From Thalassospira profundimaris (GTDB lineage Bacteria > Pseudomonadota > Alphaproteobacteria > Rhodospirillales > Thalassospiraceae), in assembly GCF_003326675.1 (NCBI RefSeq), contig NZ_JPWF01000013.1:62001-126000 (forward strand): DNA of 64,000 bases. The letters run 5' to 3'. Both the position numbers and the translations under genes were made by a program. The notes beneath the pieces are model-generated. The model saw nothing but the letters and a program-made list of their open reading frames with translations. It did no database searches and was not told where the DNA came from. How positions within the stretch are numbered: the stretch's first letter is position 1; each line of letters begins with the position of its first letter. Shown here in pieces: positions 17,460 to 26,933 of this stretch.

Positions 17460-18683
17460 TCAGGGATGTGATGTGGTCCGGTCTGCAAGAAACCGGATGG
17501 TCAGGCTGATGACACCGGCAATCACGCCGATTGCCATGACCGACAGATAACCGCCAGCGGCAAACAATTGCGTTCCCAGTACCGATCCTGATGCCATGCC
17601 AATGAACATGACGGTGAAGAAGACCGAGTTCAGGCGACTTCTGGCCTCGGGCGCGATCTGATAGACAATCGTCTGATGGGAAACCAGCGTTGCCTGCACG
17701 CCAAGGTCAAAGCCGATTGTGCCGATGGCAAGAACGACAAGCTGCATGTTGGTCGTTCCCAGAAGGGGGACGAAGCTCATGACTGCAAAAGACAGGATCA
17801 GGATCGCCGAGCCAAGTTTGGTGACAAGGGCCGGGCCGTGACGGTCGGAAAGACTGCCGGCATAGCGGGCCATAAGGGCACCAACAGCCCCCAGCAAACC
17901 AAACGCACCGGCAATGTCGCTGCCCAGCTGATAGCGTTGATGGAGGATCAGCGACAGGGACGACCAGAAGGCGCTAAAGGCGATGGCAAGAAAAGCCTGT
18001 GAAATTGCGGCATATCGCAGGGATGGATGATCGGCCCACAGATGCGCCAGCGATTTCAGAAGTTTGGGATAACTCATGGTCGCGTGGGTCTGGAAGGATG
18101 GCAAAATCTTCCATAATGCAAATCCGATGATCAGGATTTCGATGGCAGCCAGTTGAAGCACAACCCGCCAGCCGAAATATTCGGCAATCACGCCACTGAC
18201 GGTTCGCGACAGCAGAATGCCGACAAGCAAGCCGGTCATCACCGTGCCGATGGTTTTGCCATGCAGATGTTTGGGCGACAGAATGGCGGCGGCCGGAACA
18301 ATGTCCTGGGCCATGGTAGCGGCAATGCCGATCAGAAGGCTGGTGAACAGGATGGTGTTCAGGCCGGGCGAGATGCTGCCGATCAGAAGCATGGCGGCCA
18401 GCAGAATGCTTTTAAGCACAATCAGCGTGCGCCGGTCATGGCGGTCACCAAGTGGCAAAAGAAACAGAATGCCAAGGGCATATCCGGCCTGGGTGATGGT
18501 CGGGATCAGGCCGGTGGTGCCGATGCCAAGGGAAAGCTCGTTCCCGATCATGCTGAGAACGGGCTGGGTGTAATAAATCGATGCAACGGCCGAACCGGCA
18601 CCAAGAGCCAGCGCAAAGACAATGTTGCGCGATGGTGCGGCGGTGATGGGCTGCGTGTCTGCGGTCTGTTGCGCAGTCGTCAT
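17460..18683 (-). CDS. MFS transporter, drug-efflux-like
   Basis: A 407-residue 12-TM major facilitator. Motif A appears as LLPLGDRHDRRTLIV near residue 75, and its second-half relic as AGSLSDRHGPALVTK near 270. The N-terminal SAVASIYYTQPVLSMIGNELSL segment is typical of the subgroup that includes E. coli YgaY-like and other putative drug exporters. Starts ATG 18683 after GGAG. It is divergent from a LysR gene at 18797, the common arrangement of an exporter and its regulator. Confidence 0.82.
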   Translation of the reverse strand: MTTAQQTADTQPITAAPSRNIVFALALGAGSAVASIYYTQPVLSMIGNELSLGIGTTGLIPTITQAGYALGILFLLPLGDRHDRRTLIVLKSILLAAMLLIGSISPGLNTILFTSLLIGIAATMAQDIVPAAAILSPKHLHGKTIGTVMTGLLVGILLSRTVSGVIAEYFGWRVVLQLAAIEILIIGFALWKILPSFQTHATMSYPKLLKSLAHLWADHPSLRYAAISQAFLAIAFSAFWSSLSLILHQRYQLGSDIAGAFGLLGAVGALMARYAGSLSDRHGPALVTKLGSAILILSFAVMSFVPLLGTTNMQLVVLAIGTIGFDLGVQATLVSHQTIVYQIAPEARSRLNSVFFTVMFIGMASGSVLGTQLFAAGGYLSVMAIGVIAGVISLTIRFLADRTTSHP

Positions 18684-18769
18684 GGGAAGCTCCGTAAAGC
18701 AGAATTGAATTGCCCCCAGAATTATGGATGACGCGCTGGTTTGGTAGAGGGTTGTGCTGTAAGATGGTT

Positions 18770-18784
18770 ATACGTAAAGCGTAT
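18770..18784. promoter_or_regulatory. T-N11-A LysR box
   Basis: ATACGTAAAGCGTAT is a 15-bp dyad with arms ATACG/CGTAT and fits the T-N11-A rule for LysR-type recognition sites. It sits 12 bases before the LysR start and ~86 bases before the divergent MFS start. Confidence 0.6.
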
Positions 18785-18796
18785 GAAAGGTGACGG

Positions 18797-19735
18797 ATGT
18801 CTTCCGTTGATCGTATGGAGTTGATGCAAACATTTGTGCGTATCGTCGATGGCGGAAGCCTTTCGGCGGCGGCCGTTTTGTTGAATACGACACAACCGAC
18901 AATCAGCCGCAGGCTGCGCACGCTTGAAGATTTGCTGGGTGTCGAGCTGATCCTGCGCAATACCCATGCGATCAAGCTGACCGATGACGGGGAACGCTGT
19001 TATGCCCATGCCCGGACCCTGATCGAAGGGTGGGACGCCCTGACCGAGGAATTGTCGGGAACACATGGCGCGCCGGTCGGGCGGCTTGCGGTCAAGGTGC
19101 CACATGCCTTTGGTCAGGATCAGTTGATCCAGCCATTGATCGAGTTTTTGAAACGCTATGATCAGGTCAGTGTCGATTGGGTATTAAGTGACCGGCCACC
19201 AGACTTTATTTCTGAACGGATTGATTGCGCCATCCATGTTGGCCCGGTGTCCGATCCGTCACATGTTGCTGTTCTGCTTGCGGAAATCCCGCGCATTGTT
19301 GTTGCCGCCCCAGAGGTGTTGAAGGGCGTTTCCCCCAATCATGCTGACATGCTGGCGGACCTGCCATGGGTGTCGCTTAAGACATTCTATGGGTCCGAAA
19401 TTGCCTTGCAGAATATCAGCAGTCAGGAAATGGTCCGGTTTCCGATCAAGCCGCGCCTGAGCACGGACAGTCTGTTCGCAACCCGTCAGGCGGTGCTTGG
19501 CGGCTTGGGGGCGGGGATTGTATCGCGCTGGATCGTTGTTGATGATTTGCGGGCGGGCAAGCTGGTGCATTTGTGCCCGGACTGGCAAGCGTCCTCTTTG
19601 CCGGTGTATCTGGTTTATCCCTATGCCAGTTATTATCCGGCACGCATGCGCAAATTCTTTGAAATCCTGCGTGATTTCATGCCCGGACTGGCCGAGGTCG
19701 AAGTGCCGGTGCGCAGGACAAGCCCCCAAAAATAA
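18797..19735 (+). CDS. LysR family transcriptional regulator
   Basis: A 312-residue LysR-type regulator: winged helix at 1-65 (VDGGSLSAAAVLLNTTQPTI, LEDLLGVELILRNT), then the substrate-binding domain. ATG 18797 follows AAAGGTG. Divergent to the MFS exporter gene, with a T-N11-A site between, so it probably controls the exporter and itself. Confidence 0.9.
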   Translation: MSSVDRMELMQTFVRIVDGGSLSAAAVLLNTTQPTISRRLRTLEDLLGVELILRNTHAIKLTDDGERCYAHARTLIEGWDALTEELSGTHGAPVGRLAVKVPHAFGQDQLIQPLIEFLKRYDQVSVDWVLSDRPPDFISERIDCAIHVGPVSDPSHVAVLLAEIPRIVVAAPEVLKGVSPNHADMLADLPWVSLKTFYGSEIALQNISSQEMVRFPIKPRLSTDSLFATRQAVLGGLGAGIVSRWIVVDDLRAGKLVHLCPDWQASSLPVYLVYPYASYYPARMRKFFEILRDFMPGLAEVEVPVRRTSPQK

Positions 19736-19773
19736 AACACCCCGGTCTTGGCCGGGGTGTTTGATCTAAGATA
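19735..19773. terminator. Terminator between convergent LysR and MHS-family genes
   Basis: AAACACCCCGG and CCGGGGTGTTT pair around TCTTGG, with A and T flanks; serves both strands. Confidence 0.75.
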
Positions 19774-19786
19774 TCGGTTTTGCAGA

Positions 19787-21127
19787 TCAGTCGGTGTTCT
19801 TGGAACCGAACTGTTTGTTGAAATGCAAAACCAGAAGCGTAACAACCGCGCCTGACAGCAGATAGGCACCAACACCGGGCAGACCGAACTTGTCGCAGAG
19901 ATAAAGTGCGATCAGCGGGGCGAAACCGGCACCAAGCAGCCATGCCAAGTCGGACGTCAGTGCCGAACCGGTATAGCGGTATTCACGCTTGAAGTTCGAA
20001 GCAAGCGTCCCGGCCGCCTGACCAAAGCACAGGCCAAGTACCGCAAAGCCGCCCAGAACAATCATGCCTTCATTGATGATGTTGAAGTTGTAAAGAAGCG
20101 GGGTCAGAACTGCACCCAGGAAGATGATCCCGGCACTGTATCCCAACAGGCGACGACGACCGAGCTGATCGGCGATGAAGCCCGATGCGACAATGCCAAG
20201 GGCGCAAAGCACGGCCCCGACACCCTGGGTCAACAGGAACTGACCGGGATTGCCATTGGCATAAAGATAGACCCAGCTGAGCGCAAAGACCGTGACGAGA
20301 TGGAACAGGGCATAGCTGACCATCGGGACCAGTGCGCCAAGCACGACCGTCCGGCCGTTATGTTTAAGGGTATCCATCACGCGGGCGGCTTCGAGTTCAT
20401 TCTGTTCAAGCAGATGACCGAATTCCGAGGTGGCAACCAGACGCAGGCGGGCGAACAGGGCAACGACGTTAATCGCAAAGGCCACGAAGAACGCATAGCG
20501 CCAGCCAAATGCCAGGAAGTCATCGGGATGCAGGGTCAAAAGCAGATAGGCAAACAGCGATGATGCCACCATGAAGCCAAGCGGTGCGCCCAGCTGCGGG
20601 ATCATTGCATACCAGCCCTTGCGATTGTCCGGGGCGTTAAGAGCAAGAAGAGATGCCAGACCATCCCATGCGCCGCCCCATGCAAGACCTTGCAGGAAGC
20701 GGAAGGCGCACAGCAGATAGATCGCCAGAACACCTGCCGAGGCGAAACTTGGCAGGAAGGCCATCGCCGCGGTGGAGCCGCCAAGCATGAACATGGCAAT
20801 TGTCAGCTTTACGCCGCGACCATACCGGCGGTCGACTGTCATGAAGACAAGGGAACCGACGGGGCGGGCAATAAAGGCCAGAGAGAAGATGGCAAAGGAA
20901 TACATGGTGCCGACCAATGCCGTTTCACCGGGAAACAGCAATTGCGGAAACACCAGTACCGATGCGATGCAGTAAACGAAGAAGTCGAAAAATTCCGAAG
21001 TCCGGCCGATGATCACGCCAAGCGCAATCTGACCGGGATCGTTAGTGGCGTCGGCATTGTGATGCCGCGCATCGCGTTCCAAACCTGATGAGGTAGCGGT
21101 CGCGTAGTTTTCTGTCGTTTGGTTCAC
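19787..21127 (-). CDS. MFS transporter, metabolite:H+ symporter (MHS) family
   Basis: A 446-residue transporter. A polar N-terminus of ~30 residues precedes the MHS-type start (ALGVIIGRTSEFFDFFVYCIASVLVFP, where the family usually has EWYDFFLYG), then IARPVGSLVFMTVDRRYGRG and FRFLQGLAWGGAWDG. MHS proteins import organic acids and osmolytes such as citrate, ketoglutarate, proline or shikimate; the unusual GRTSEFFDF reading marks a divergent branch without known substrate. GTG start at 21127 after AGGGAGAA. It is divergent from cyoA across 441 bases. Confidence 0.82.
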   Translation of the reverse strand: MNQTTENYATATSSGLERDARHHNADATNDPGQIALGVIIGRTSEFFDFFVYCIASVLVFPQLLFPGETALVGTMYSFAIFSLAFIARPVGSLVFMTVDRRYGRGVKLTIAMFMLGGSTAAMAFLPSFASAGVLAIYLLCAFRFLQGLAWGGAWDGLASLLALNAPDNRKGWYAMIPQLGAPLGFMVASSLFAYLLLTLHPDDFLAFGWRYAFFVAFAINVVALFARLRLVATSEFGHLLEQNELEAARVMDTLKHNGRTVVLGALVPMVSYALFHLVTVFALSWVYLYANGNPGQFLLTQGVGAVLCALGIVASGFIADQLGRRRLLGYSAGIIFLGAVLTPLLYNFNIINEGMIVLGGFAVLGLCFGQAAGTLASNFKREYRYTGSALTSDLAWLLGAGFAPLIALYLCDKFGLPGVGAYLLSGAVVTLLVLHFNKQFGSKNTD

Positions 21128-21568
21128 GCCGTTCTCCCTAAATCACTGGCTGGACCTTTGGGTCCTAACTACTTTTGATTGGATCACAAATCCGGCTCTG
21201 ATGACGATACGACTTTGGATCGAGTCTAATTATAGACATGTGAATTGCAAACGTCAGTGTCAATTATCGTTCTGCACCGCACAACGTCAGGTTTACATTG
21301 TTATGATAATTATCATAAAGACCCTGCTATGCGCCGCGGGTACCTTGACATTGTTGCGATGCAGCTATAGCACTTCCCGCGAAATTCCGACCTGGCGGGT
21401 TTTTGAAAAAAATTTGCCGAAATTGTGCCCTTTGCGTGGATGTTTGGGATGATTGTTCCCATATGCCGATGCGACAGGGTACGACGTGTGGCGATCTCCG
21501 ATAGGTCGTCTATGCGGCTTGCAGGCATTTTTTTGCTTGCAGGGACATCTTCCAGAAACTGACAAAGT
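21128..21568. promoter_or_regulatory. Long control region upstream of cyoABCD
   Basis: 441 bases with no credible gene. It holds a perfect 18-bp palindrome TTATGATAATTATCATAA (21301-21318); a sigma-70-like TTGACA (21345-21350) and TATAGC (21366-21371) 15 bases apart; and a direct repeat GCTTGCAGG (21517-21525 and 21535-21543) just before cyoA. The palindrome is a candidate operator for a Fur-family or other redox/iron regulator of the quinol oxidase or the divergent MHS gene. The ribosome site of cyoA is weak. Confidence 0.5.
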
Positions 21569-22711
21569 ATGAAGCTCATGCTTTCAAAACTTGTACGCGG
21601 CGTCGCTGTAGCCTCGATGTTTTCGCTTCTGGCCGGTTGCAACCTGGTTGTTATCGACCCGTCGGGAGATATCGCGTCCCAGCAGTCCGATTTGATTATC
21701 GTTTCCACGATCCTCATGTTGCTGATCATCATTCCGGTGATGGCACTGACTGTTTTCTTTGCCTGGAAATACCGCCAGGGTAACAAGGATGCGGAATACG
21801 ATCCCGAGTGGCACCATTCCACGAAGCTTGAAGTCATCATCTGGTCCGCACCGCTGGTGATCATTATTGCGCTTGGCGCAATCACCTGGGTTACGACGCA
21901 TACGCTTGATCCGTATCGTCCGCTGGACCGTATTGATGCAGAACGTCCGTTGGACAAAGATCACAAACCGATGGTGATCGAAGTCGTTTCCCTCGATTGG
22001 AAATGGCTGTTCGTATATCCCGAGCAGGGCATTGCGACCGTCAACGAACTGGCAGCGCCGATTGATACGCCGATCCAGTTCAAGATCACCTCTTCGGGTA
22101 TCATGAACTCCTTCTTTATTCCGGCTCTTGCGGGTCAGATCTATTCGATGGCGGGTATGGAAACCAAACTCCATGCCGTGATCAACGAAGAAGGCGTTTA
22201 TGAAGGTTTCTCGGGGAACTATAGCGGTGAGGGCTTCTCTCACATGCGCTTCAAGTTCCACGGCCTGAGCGAAGACGGGTTCAATGAATGGGTATCCAAA
22301 GTGAAGTCCGACGAGAACTTCCTTGGCCGTTCCCAGTATCTTGAACTTGAAAAGCCAAGCATTAAAGAACCGGTTCACTACTACAGCGCAGTTGATCCGG
22401 AACTCTTTGGTGCGATTCTCAACATGTGCGTCGACCAGTCGAAAATGTGCATGAACGAGATGATGTCGATTGACGAGAATGGCGGTGGCGGTCTGGCCGG
22501 TGTTTATAACGTCATGTCTTTGACTTATGACGTTCCGCGCATGCGCGGCAGCCAGCCGTTGCCCGAGATCAAGTCTTACGTCGCGACGCTTTGTACTGCC
22601 CCGGAAGAGGGTGGTTTCTCTGGCGAGATCACAAACCTGCCGTTGTTTGACAATGTGCAGCGTGACCGCGCCATGAGCGTTGCGCCCGCAGGCGTTTCGA
22701 CAGGGTTCTGA
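21569..22711 (+). CDS. cyoA: Cytochrome bo3-type ubiquinol oxidase subunit II
   Basis: A 380-residue lipoprotein subunit. The signal peptide ends in the lipobox LLAGC, giving an acylated Cys24; two TM helices follow (~40-62, ~86-106), then the periplasmic cupredoxin domain ~125-255. The CuA-binding Cys/His set is absent, as expected for a quinol oxidase, not cytochrome c oxidase. The C-terminal 110 residues (COX aromatic-rich and a tail with three Cys) extend beyond the E. coli protein. First gene of cyoABCD. An ATG nine bases inside is a possible alternative start. Confidence 0.93.
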   Translation: MKLMLSKLVRGVAVASMFSLLAGCNLVVIDPSGDIASQQSDLIIVSTILMLLIIIPVMALTVFFAWKYRQGNKDAEYDPEWHHSTKLEVIIWSAPLVIIIALGAITWVTTHTLDPYRPLDRIDAERPLDKDHKPMVIEVVSLDWKWLFVYPEQGIATVNELAAPIDTPIQFKITSSGIMNSFFIPALAGQIYSMAGMETKLHAVINEEGVYEGFSGNYSGEGFSHMRFKFHGLSEDGFNEWVSKVKSDENFLGRSQYLELEKPSIKEPVHYYSAVDPELFGAILNMCVDQSKMCMNEMMSIDENGGGGLAGVYNVMSLTYDVPRMRGSQPLPEIKSYVATLCTAPEEGGFSGEITNLPLFDNVQRDRAMSVAPAGVSTGF

Positions 22712-22802
22712 AGCAGTGCCGGTTGGTGAAAGCCAACCGGCCCTTCGCAGTTGTTGCACTGGGTATCCAGTGCCTTTCTGCATTTGAAAGAAGAGTAATC
22801 CG

Positions 22803-24812
22803 ATGTTCTCTAATCCGGACCTTTTACATTTTATATTTGGCCGGCTGTCAATCGACTCCATCCCGATGTTCCACGAGCCGATTGTCGCAGTGACATTCGC
22901 CGCTGTGGTACTGGGCGGGCTCGTTGTTATGGGCGCGCTTACCTATTTCCGTTTGTGGGGATATCTCTGGAACGAGTGGGTGACGTCGATCGATCATAAA
23001 AAGATCGGCATCATGTATATCATTCTGGCGATTGTCATGCTTCTGCGTGGCTTTGCCGATGCTCTCATGATGCGTGCCCAGCAGGCTGTCGCGTTTGGCG
23101 ATGTTGCAGGCTACCTTCCGCCCGATCACTACGACCAGATCTTTACCGCGCACGGCGTGATCATGATCTTCTTCGTGGCGATGCCGCTGGTGACCGGTCT
23201 GATGAACTTCGTTGTGCCGCTGCAGATTGGCGCGCGCGACGTGGCATTCCCGTTCCTGAACAATTTCAGCTTCTGGATGACCACCTGTGGCGCCGTGCTG
23301 ATCATGGTATCGCTGTTTGTCGGTGAATTCGCAAAAACCGGTTGGCTGGCTTATCCGCCGCTTTCGGACATTGTCTATAGTCCGGGGGTCGGTGTTGATT
23401 ACTACATCTGGGCCTTGCAGATTGCCGGTGTCGGTACGTTGCTTTCGGGTGTGAACCTGATTGTGACCATCGTCAAAATGCGCGCACCGGGCATGTCGAT
23501 GATGAAGATGCCGGTCTTTACCTGGACCTCGCTTTGCACCAACATCCTGATTGTTGCAGCGTTCCCGGTTCTGACGGCGGTACTGGTTCTGCTTGGTCTT
23601 GACCGTTATGCAGGCACCAACTTCTTTACCAACGATCTTGGCGGCAACGCCATGATGTACATCAACCTGATCTGGATCTGGGGTCACCCGGAAGTTTACA
23701 TTCTGATCCTGCCGGCGTTTGGTGTGTTTTCCGAAGTTGTGTCGACCTTCTGCCGCAAGCGTCTGTTTGGCTACAACTCGATGGTTTATGCGACGGTGGT
23801 TATTACCATCCTGTCCTACATCGTGTGGCTGCACCACTTCTTCACCATGGGTTCGGGTGCAAGTGTGAACGCCTTCTTTGGCATCACCACCATGATCATC
23901 TCGATCCCGACCGGTGCAAAGGTCTTCAACTGGCTGTTCACCATGTATAAGGGCCGCATCAGCTTTGATGTCCCGATGCTGTGGACGATCGGTTTCATGC
24001 TGACCTTCGTTATCGGTGGTATGACCGGTGTTATGCTTGCGGTTCCGCCGGCTGACTTCGTGCTTCATAACAGCCTGTTCCTGATTGCCCACTTCCATAA
24101 CGTGATTATCGGTGGTGTGGTCTTCGGGATGTTTGCCGGTATCGTTTACTGGTTCCCGAAAGCATTCGGCTTCAAGCTGGATGAGTTCTGGGGCAAGATG
24201 TCGTTCTGGCTGTGGACCATCGGTTTCTATTTCGCCTTCATGCCGCTTTATGTTCTCGGCCTGATGGGTGTTACCCGCCGGATGAGCCACTTTGACGATC
24301 CGTCGCTTCAGATCTGGTTCGTAATCGCTGCCTTTGGTGCGGTTCTGATTGCCGGTGGTATCGGTTCGTTCATCATGTCGATCGTTGTTGCGGTAATCAA
24401 ACGCGACAAACTGCGTGATGAAACCGGTGACCCGTGGGGTGGTCGTACGCTGGAATGGTCGACTTCGTCGCCGCCCCCGGCTTACAACTTTGCCTTCACC
24501 CCGGTTATTCATGAACTTGACGCCTGGGCTGATATGAAGAAGCGCGGCTATGTCCGTCCGACTTCCGGCTTTATCGATATCCACATGCCGAAAAATACCG
24601 GCGCTGGATTTATCCTGGCTGCGATTTCGCTCGTCCTTGGTTTCGCACTCGTCTGGCACATCTGGTGGCTTGTTGCTGTAAGCTTCATCCTGCTGGTTGG
24701 TGGCGCGATTGCCCACACCTTCAACTATGACCGTGATTACCACATCCCGGCATCCGAAGTTGTTGCGACCGAAGACGAACGTACCGCCCTCTTGGCAAAA
24801 CAGCAGGCGTAA
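22803..24812 (+). CDS. cyoB: Cytochrome bo3-type ubiquinol oxidase subunit I
   Basis: The 669-residue catalytic subunit of a heme-copper oxidase that oxidises ubiquinol, reduces O2 to water and pumps protons. Visible ligands: [10 protein letters not shown] (low-spin heme), [12 protein letters not shown] (CuB His cross-linked Tyr, with the proton-channel Glu), HHFFTMG (CuB His pair) and [12 protein letters not shown] (heme ligands). Length and the extra N-terminal helix fit CyoB. Start ATG 22803 after GAAAGAAGAG, 91 bases after cyoA. Confidence 0.96.
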   Translation: MFSNPDLLHFIFGRLSIDSIPMFHEPIVAVTFAAVVLGGLVVMGALTYFRLWGYLWNEWVTSIDHKKIGIMYIILAIVMLLRGFADALMMRAQQAVAFGDVAGYLPPDHYDQIFTAHGVIMIFFVAMPLVTGLMNFVVPLQIGARDVAFPFLNNFSFWMTTCGAVLIMVSLFVGEFAKTGWLAYPPLSDIVYSPGVGVDYYIWALQIAGVGTLLSGVNLIVTIVKMRAPGMSMMKMPVFTWTSLCTNILIVAAFPVLTAVLVLLGLDRYAGTNFFTNDLGGNAMMYINLIWIWGHPEVYILILPAFGVFSEVVSTFCRKRLFGYNSMVYATVVITILSYIVWLHHFFTMGSGASVNAFFGITTMIISIPTGAKVFNWLFTMYKGRISFDVPMLWTIGFMLTFVIGGMTGVMLAVPPADFVLHNSLFLIAHFHNVIIGGVVFGMFAGIVYWFPKAFGFKLDEFWGKMSFWLWTIGFYFAFMPLYVLGLMGVTRRMSHFDDPSLQIWFVIAAFGAVLIAGGIGSFIMSIVVAVIKRDKLRDETGDPWGGRTLEWSTSSPPPAYNFAFTPVIHELDAWADMKKRGYVRPTSGFIDIHMPKNTGAGFILAAISLVLGFALVWHIWWLVAVSFILLVGGAIAHTFNYDRDYHIPASEVVATEDERTALLAKQQA

Positions 24813-24822
24813 GGGAATGACA

Positions 24823-25443
24823 ATGGCGAATAATACTGCCTCTCAGACCGAAGCGCCGGTCTTTTACCTGAAAGAAGAGCATCACCCGGAAACCGGTACG
24901 ATGCTCGGCTTCTGGATCTATCTGATGAGCGACTGCCTCATCTTTGCGATCCTGTTTGCAACCCATGGCGTACTCGGTCGCAACTATGCGGCCGGGCCTT
25001 CGCCGGCAGACCTGTTTGACCTGAAACTGGTAGCAATCAACACCTCGATGCTGCTGTTCTCGTCGATCACCTATGGCTTTGCCATGCTGCAGATGGAAAA
25101 AGGCAAGATTGCCGGAACCCAGCTGTGGTTGGCGATCACAGGCCTGTTCGGTATCGCGTTCGTCGGGCTGGAACTTTATGAGTTCCATCACCTGTGGCAC
25201 ATCGGTGCAACCCCGATGCGCAGTGGCTTCCTGTCGGCGTTCTATACGCTGGTTGCCACCCACGGTCTGCACGTGACGTTCGGTATCATCTGGCTTGTGA
25301 CCCTGATGGTTCAGGTTTCCAAACGTGGCCTGATCCCGGAAAACAAACGTCGTCTGATGTGCCTGTCGATGTTCTGGCACTTCCTTGACGTTGTCTGGAT
25401 CGGTGTTTTCTCCGTCGTTTATCTGCTGGGAGTTCTGGGATGA
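24823..25443 (+). CDS. cyoC: Cytochrome bo3-type ubiquinol oxidase subunit III
   Basis: A 206-residue, five-helix subunit: MLGFWIYLMSDCLIFAILFATHGVL, then helices near 70, 100, 140 and 185. ATG 24823 is chosen because AAGGGA lies 7 bases before it; another ATG six bases upstream is too close to that site. It begins 10 bases after cyoB and overlaps cyoD by 4 bases (ATGA). Confidence 0.93.
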   Translation: MANNTASQTEAPVFYLKEEHHPETGTMLGFWIYLMSDCLIFAILFATHGVLGRNYAAGPSPADLFDLKLVAINTSMLLFSSITYGFAMLQMEKGKIAGTQLWLAITGLFGIAFVGLELYEFHHLWHIGATPMRSGFLSAFYTLVATHGLHVTFGIIWLVTLMVQVSKRGLIPENKRRLMCLSMFWHFLDVVWIGVFSVVYLLGVLG

Positions 25444-25820
25444 GTGCACATTCACACGCACATGATGACCATCACGGCGATGGTGCCTCTCACGGTACTT
25501 TCAAAAGCTATCTGATCGGTTTCATCCTGTCGGTTATCCTGACAGCGATCCCGTTCTGGCTTGTGATGGATAGCGTTCTTGACAGCAAGGTCGCAACCGC
25601 CCTGTGGATTATGGGTCTTGGTGTGGTTCAGATCGTGGTTCACATGGTCTACTTCCTGCACATGAACACCAAATCCGAAGGTGGCTGGAACATGCTGGCG
25701 TTGATCTTCACCATTGTGATCGTTGCGATTGCCATCGCTGGTTCGCTTTGGGTGATGTATCACCTGAACACCAACATGATGCCGCAGATGGATCATGAAA
25801 TGATCAAGAGCTTTGGCTAA
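25440..25820 (+). CDS. cyoD: Cytochrome bo3-type ubiquinol oxidase subunit IV
   Basis: A 126-residue small subunit with a His-rich N-terminus (HSHAHDDHHGDGASH) and three TM helices (~25-45, ~55-73, ~83-105), as in CyoD (COX4 prokaryotic). Its ATG overlaps the cyoC stop. A terminator follows within 30 bases, before SURF1. No cyoE (heme O synthase) is in the operon, so heme O must come from a gene elsewhere. Confidence 0.93.
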   Translation: MSAHSHAHDDHHGDGASHGTFKSYLIGFILSVILTAIPFWLVMDSVLDSKVATALWIMGLGVVQIVVHMVYFLHMNTKSEGGWNMLALIFTIVIVAIAIAGSLWVMYHLNTNMMPQMDHEMIKSFG

Positions 25821-25840
25821 GCCATCGCTTGATATCTAAA

Positions 25841-25878
25841 GGGGGCGCGATACTTTTACCGGTATCGCGCCCTTTTTT
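25841..25878 (+). terminator. Terminator between cyoD and SURF1
   Basis: GGGCGCGATAC (25843-25853) pairs with GTATCGCGCCC (25862-25872) around TTTTACCG, followed by TTTTTTG. It ends the cyo message and supports the internal start chosen for the next gene, which would otherwise run through it. Confidence 0.85.
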
Positions 25879-25915
25879 GTTTCGGGAAAACAAACGTCCT
25901 TTGAAAGAAAGCGAG

Positions 25916-26713
25916 ATGACGGAAAACCGCATTTCACAGCCCCACATCCCGCGCACTTCCCCGCGCACTGGCCCGTCCATGACCACCCGTATTGTGGTTC
26001 TGGCACTGGCAGCGATCCTGTTTTCGGGGTTCTTTGCCCTTGGCTACTGGCAGATCGAACGCCGGGCCTGGAAACTTGATCTGATCGAACGGATTGATGC
26101 GCGTGTGCATGGCGACGCGGTCGAGGCACCGACCCGTGCAGACTGGGACAATGTCAGCCGTACGCGCGATGAATATCGCAAGGTCCACGTCACCGGCACC
26201 TATCGCAATGATCTTGAAAGCCAGGTCTATACCGCGACCGATTACGGGGCGGGGTATTGGGTCCTGACGCCGCTTGTGCGGGGCGATGGCACGATTGTCA
26301 TGATCAATCGCGGGTTCGTTCCGACCGAACGTCGCGAACCGGCGAGCCGCACCGACGGCATGGTTGAAGGCGAAGTCACCGTAACCGGCCTTTTGCGTAT
26401 GGATGAGCCGGTTGGCACCTTTATGCGCGATAATGTGCCGAGCGAAGAACGCTGGTATTCGCGCGATGTTCGGGCGATGGCAACCAAACGGGGCCTCAAT
26501 GCCGATGACGTTGCACCCTATTTCATTGATGGCAGCGGGGCCCAGAACACGGCAAAGCTTCCGATTGGCGGGCTTACCAAGATCAGCTTCCCGAATAATC
26601 ACATGTCCTATGCCCTGACCTGGTTTGGGATGGCGGCTTTGACATTGGTGGCGGCATGGGTGGTGTTGCGGCCAAGGCGGCGCAAGGCTGTTGGCGATGA
26701 TACCGATGATTAA
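25916..26713 (+). CDS. SURF1 family oxidase assembly protein
   Basis: A 265-residue membrane protein. TM1 near 23-43 with the FALGYWQIERRAWKLDLIERID motif (the WQ..R..WK signature of SURF1), a periplasmic domain, the VMINRGFVPTERREP motif, and TM2 near 225-245 preceded by FPNNHMSYALTWFG. SURF1 proteins help insert heme into heme-copper oxidases; sitting right after cyoABCD it most likely serves the bo3 enzyme. ATG 25916 is chosen over an upstream ATG at 25829 that lies before the terminator hairpin. Confidence 0.9.
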   Translation: MTENRISQPHIPRTSPRTGPSMTTRIVVLALAAILFSGFFALGYWQIERRAWKLDLIERIDARVHGDAVEAPTRADWDNVSRTRDEYRKVHVTGTYRNDLESQVYTATDYGAGYWVLTPLVRGDGTIVMINRGFVPTERREPASRTDGMVEGEVTVTGLLRMDEPVGTFMRDNVPSEERWYSRDVRAMATKRGLNADDVAPYFIDGSGAQNTAKLPIGGLTKISFPNNHMSYALTWFGMAALTLVAAWVVLRPRRRKAVGDDTDD

Positions 26714-26733
26714 ACTGATCTGAAAATTCTTCC

Positions 26734-26762
26734 AAAACCCGGTCTTTCAGGCCGGGTTTTGT
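26734..26762 (+). terminator. Rho-independent terminator after SURF1
   Basis: AAAACCCGG and CCGGGTTTT pair around TCTTTCAGG, followed by a T-rich stretch. Confidence 0.8.
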
Positions 26763-26933
26763 ATTTGGACTGCAGGATGTCGGGCGGATGCATTTGTCTA
26801 GCCGCCTGACACCCTCCTGCCATATCGCTGTCAGGAACGTGCCTGCCATGCCGTTTACATTGTTCAGAAACAAGGGGAAATTGCCGCTCGACATCACACA
26901 GAATGACACGAGCAAACGCAAAGGAGCCCCAAG

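Noticed and set aside
21584..22861. 425-codon minus-strand frame
   Set aside because: Antisense shadow of cyoA; no recognisable domain or ribosome site.
22848..24743. Very long open frame (about 630 codons) on the minus strand
   Set aside because: It lies wholly antisense to cyoB and its translation is His/Arg/Asp-rich low-complexity, the usual mirror of a membrane protein gene.
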